From Thiocapsa marina 5811 (GTDB taxonomy: Bacteria > Pseudomonadota > Gammaproteobacteria > Chromatiales > Chromatiaceae), in assembly GCF_000223985.1 (NCBI RefSeq), contig NZ_AFWV01000001.1, forward strand, positions 186,001 to 250,000: 64,000 nucleotides of DNA, in the 5' to 3' direction. Positions within the stretch are counted from its first letter, which is position 1. The number at the start of each line of letters is the position of its first letter. Positions 63,011 through 64,000 of the stretch are shown here, piece after piece. The notes under the pieces are model-generated. The model was given only the letters and a program-made list of their open reading frames with translations. It was not told the DNA's origin and did not search any database. The position numbers and the translations under genes were made by a program.

Positions 63011-64000
63011 TGAGGATCGAAACGCCTGTCGGTGTCGGATGAGGAAGAGGGCCGGGATGACGAAGAGACTCAGCAAGGGTGCGGTGATCATGCCGCCGAC
63101 CATGGGTGCCGCGATGCGTCGCATCACCTCGGAACCCACACCGGTACCCAGGATGATCGGCAGCAGACCGGCGAAGATGGTCGCGACGGTCATCGCCTTG
63201 GGCCGAATCCGCATGACCGCGCCTTCGATGATCGCGTCGAGCAGGTCGGCTTCGTCCCGGAGCCGGCCCTCCTCGCGCCATTGCTTCACCGCATTGTCGA
63301 GATACACCAACATGATGACGCCGAACTCGGCAGCGACCCCGGCCAGCGCGATAAACCCGACGGCAACCGCCACCGACAGGTTGTAGCCGAGCAGATAGAT
63401 CAGCCAGAAGCCGCCGACCAGCGCAAAAGGCAGCGAGAGCATCACCAGCAGGGCCTCGGCGGTCGAGCGGAAGGTGAGATACAGCAGCAGAAAGATAAGT
63501 GCCAGGGCGACCGGCACCACCTGCGTGAGCTTGGCTTGCGCGCGCAGCATGTACTCGTACTGGCCGGACCAGGCGATCGAGTAGCCGGGCGGCAGCGCGA
63601 CCCGATCGCGCACCACGGCTTGTGCATCGGCGATATAGCGCCCGAGATCGCGCCCGCGGATATCCACGAAGACCCAGCCGTTGAGACGCGCATTCTCGCT
63701 GCGCAGCATGTCCGCCCCGTCCACGACGACCACCTCGGCGATCTGCCCGAGCGGGATCTGAGCACCGGTCGGTGTGACGATGGGCAGCTCGCGCAGCTTC
63801 TGCAGATCGTCGCGCTGCTCGCGCGGGAAACGCACGCTCACCGGATAGCGCTCCAGCCCCTCCACCGTCCGGGTCACGGTCGCGCCGCCCAAGCCGGCAG
63901 CGACGATCCGGTTGATGTCGCCGATGTTCAGACCGACGCGCGCGGCCGCCACCCGATCCGGTCGGATCTCGATGTAACGCCCTTGGGCTGCGCGCTCCGA
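63008..64000 (-). CDS. CusA/CzcA-type heavy-metal RND efflux pump (partial, cut at the right edge)
   Basis: The visible 331 residues are the C-terminal third of a metal RND permease: the porter segment (IEIRPDRVAAARVGLNIGDINRIVAAGLGG; GLERYPVSVRFPREQRDDLQKLRELPIVTPTG), then the second membrane block with FALVGGFWLIYLLGYNLSVAVAVGFIALAGVAAEFGVIMLVYLDNAV and a final MVGGMITAPLLSLFVIPALF. The gene enters from beyond base 64000 and ends in the repeat: its TAA stop is the start of copy F. Substrate (Cu/Ag versus other divalent metals) cannot be told from this part. Confidence 0.92.
   Translation of the reverse strand, partial: SERAAQGRYIEIRPDRVAAARVGLNIGDINRIVAAGLGGATVTRTVEGLERYPVSVRFPREQRDDLQKLRELPIVTPTGAQIPLGQIAEVVVVDGADMLRSENARLNGWVFVDIRGRDLGRYIADAQAVVRDRVALPPGYSIAWSGQYEYMLRAQAKLTQVVPVALALIFLLLYLTFRSTAEALLVMLSLPFALVGGFWLIYLLGYNLSVAVAVGFIALAGVAAEFGVIMLVYLDNAVKQWREEGRLRDEADLLDAIIEGAVMRIRPKAMTVATIFAGLLPIILGTGVGSEVMRRIAAPMVGGMITAPLLSLFVIPALFLIRHRQAFRSS

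Overview
The window is high-GC DNA from a gammaproteobacterium, most probably a purple sulfur bacterium (Chromatiaceae). The pointers are a sulfur-globule-type Gly/Tyr-rich secreted protein, class II (B12-type) ribonucleotide reductase sequence, gammaproteobacterial sdhCDAB-sdhE and ygfX genes, TamAB, and many short interspersed repeats of the kind common in these genomes. Genus was not determined. No rRNA, tRNA, CRISPR array or complete insertion sequence was seen.

Layout. 1-8.5 kb (minus): polA (cut by the left edge), ygfX, a di-haem cytochrome c peroxidase-like gene, and the succinate dehydrogenase operon sdhC-D-A-B-E. 8.7-16.5 kb (minus): envelope operon tamA-tamB-lpxL-like acyltransferase-flippase, joined by ATGA overlaps. 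16.7-20.2 kb: a NavBac voltage-gated sodium channel, a metal-binding HMA protein, glucokinase, the sulfur globule protein, and a 57-aa orphan gene with its own promoter and terminator. 20.3-23.5 kb (minus): Mla/MCE lipid transporter mlaE-F-D. 23.7-26 kb: nickel/cobalt transporter component CbiM/NikM, a DUF2076 gene and nikR. 26.2-29.5 kb (minus): ATP-grasp / alpha-E / transglutaminase cassette. 29.7-35.9 kb (minus): trkA, trkH, a class II ribonucleotide reductase gene with an internal deletion, and a large sensor kinase. 36.2-36.9 kb: mazEF. 37.2-44.9 kb (plus): beta-oxidation operon fadE-fadA-fadB-fadD. 45-50 kb: galE, a glycosyltransferase, an sll1863-type coiled-coil protein, a zinc metallopeptidase-like protein, and a DUF4139 protein. 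50.3-56.3 kb: a PH-like orphan, then a TetR regulator divergent from an AcrAB-type efflux pump. 56.5-62.8 kb (minus): SOS mutagenesis cassette lexA-imuA-imuB-dnaE2. 63-64 kb: a CusA-type RND pump cut by the right edge.

The most unusual layer is the repeats. The main family consists of ~85-bp units with TAAACCGCG/CGCGGTTTA ends. They are arranged as an L unit, an AT-rich spacer and an R unit at five loci (23.5, 25.2, 26.0, 59.7 and 62.8 kb), with one truncated copy at 50.3 kb. The units abut genes and provide stop codons or C-terminal codons. Other families are heptanucleotide tandem repeats at five intergenic sites, a palindromic GACGACTTGCAGTCGTC family, a GTAGGGTGGAC element read in frame inside dnaE2, an AACCGC-AAGGCGC element splitting sdhA from sdhB, and a 24-9-24 palindrome at the start of a glycosyltransferase gene.

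Functionally the window combines respiration (sdh), envelope biogenesis (tam, lpxL, mla), ion and metal homeostasis (Nav, trk, nikM/nikR, CusA), fatty-acid degradation and inducible mutagenesis. All product calls rest on reading motifs and gene order; no database search was run.
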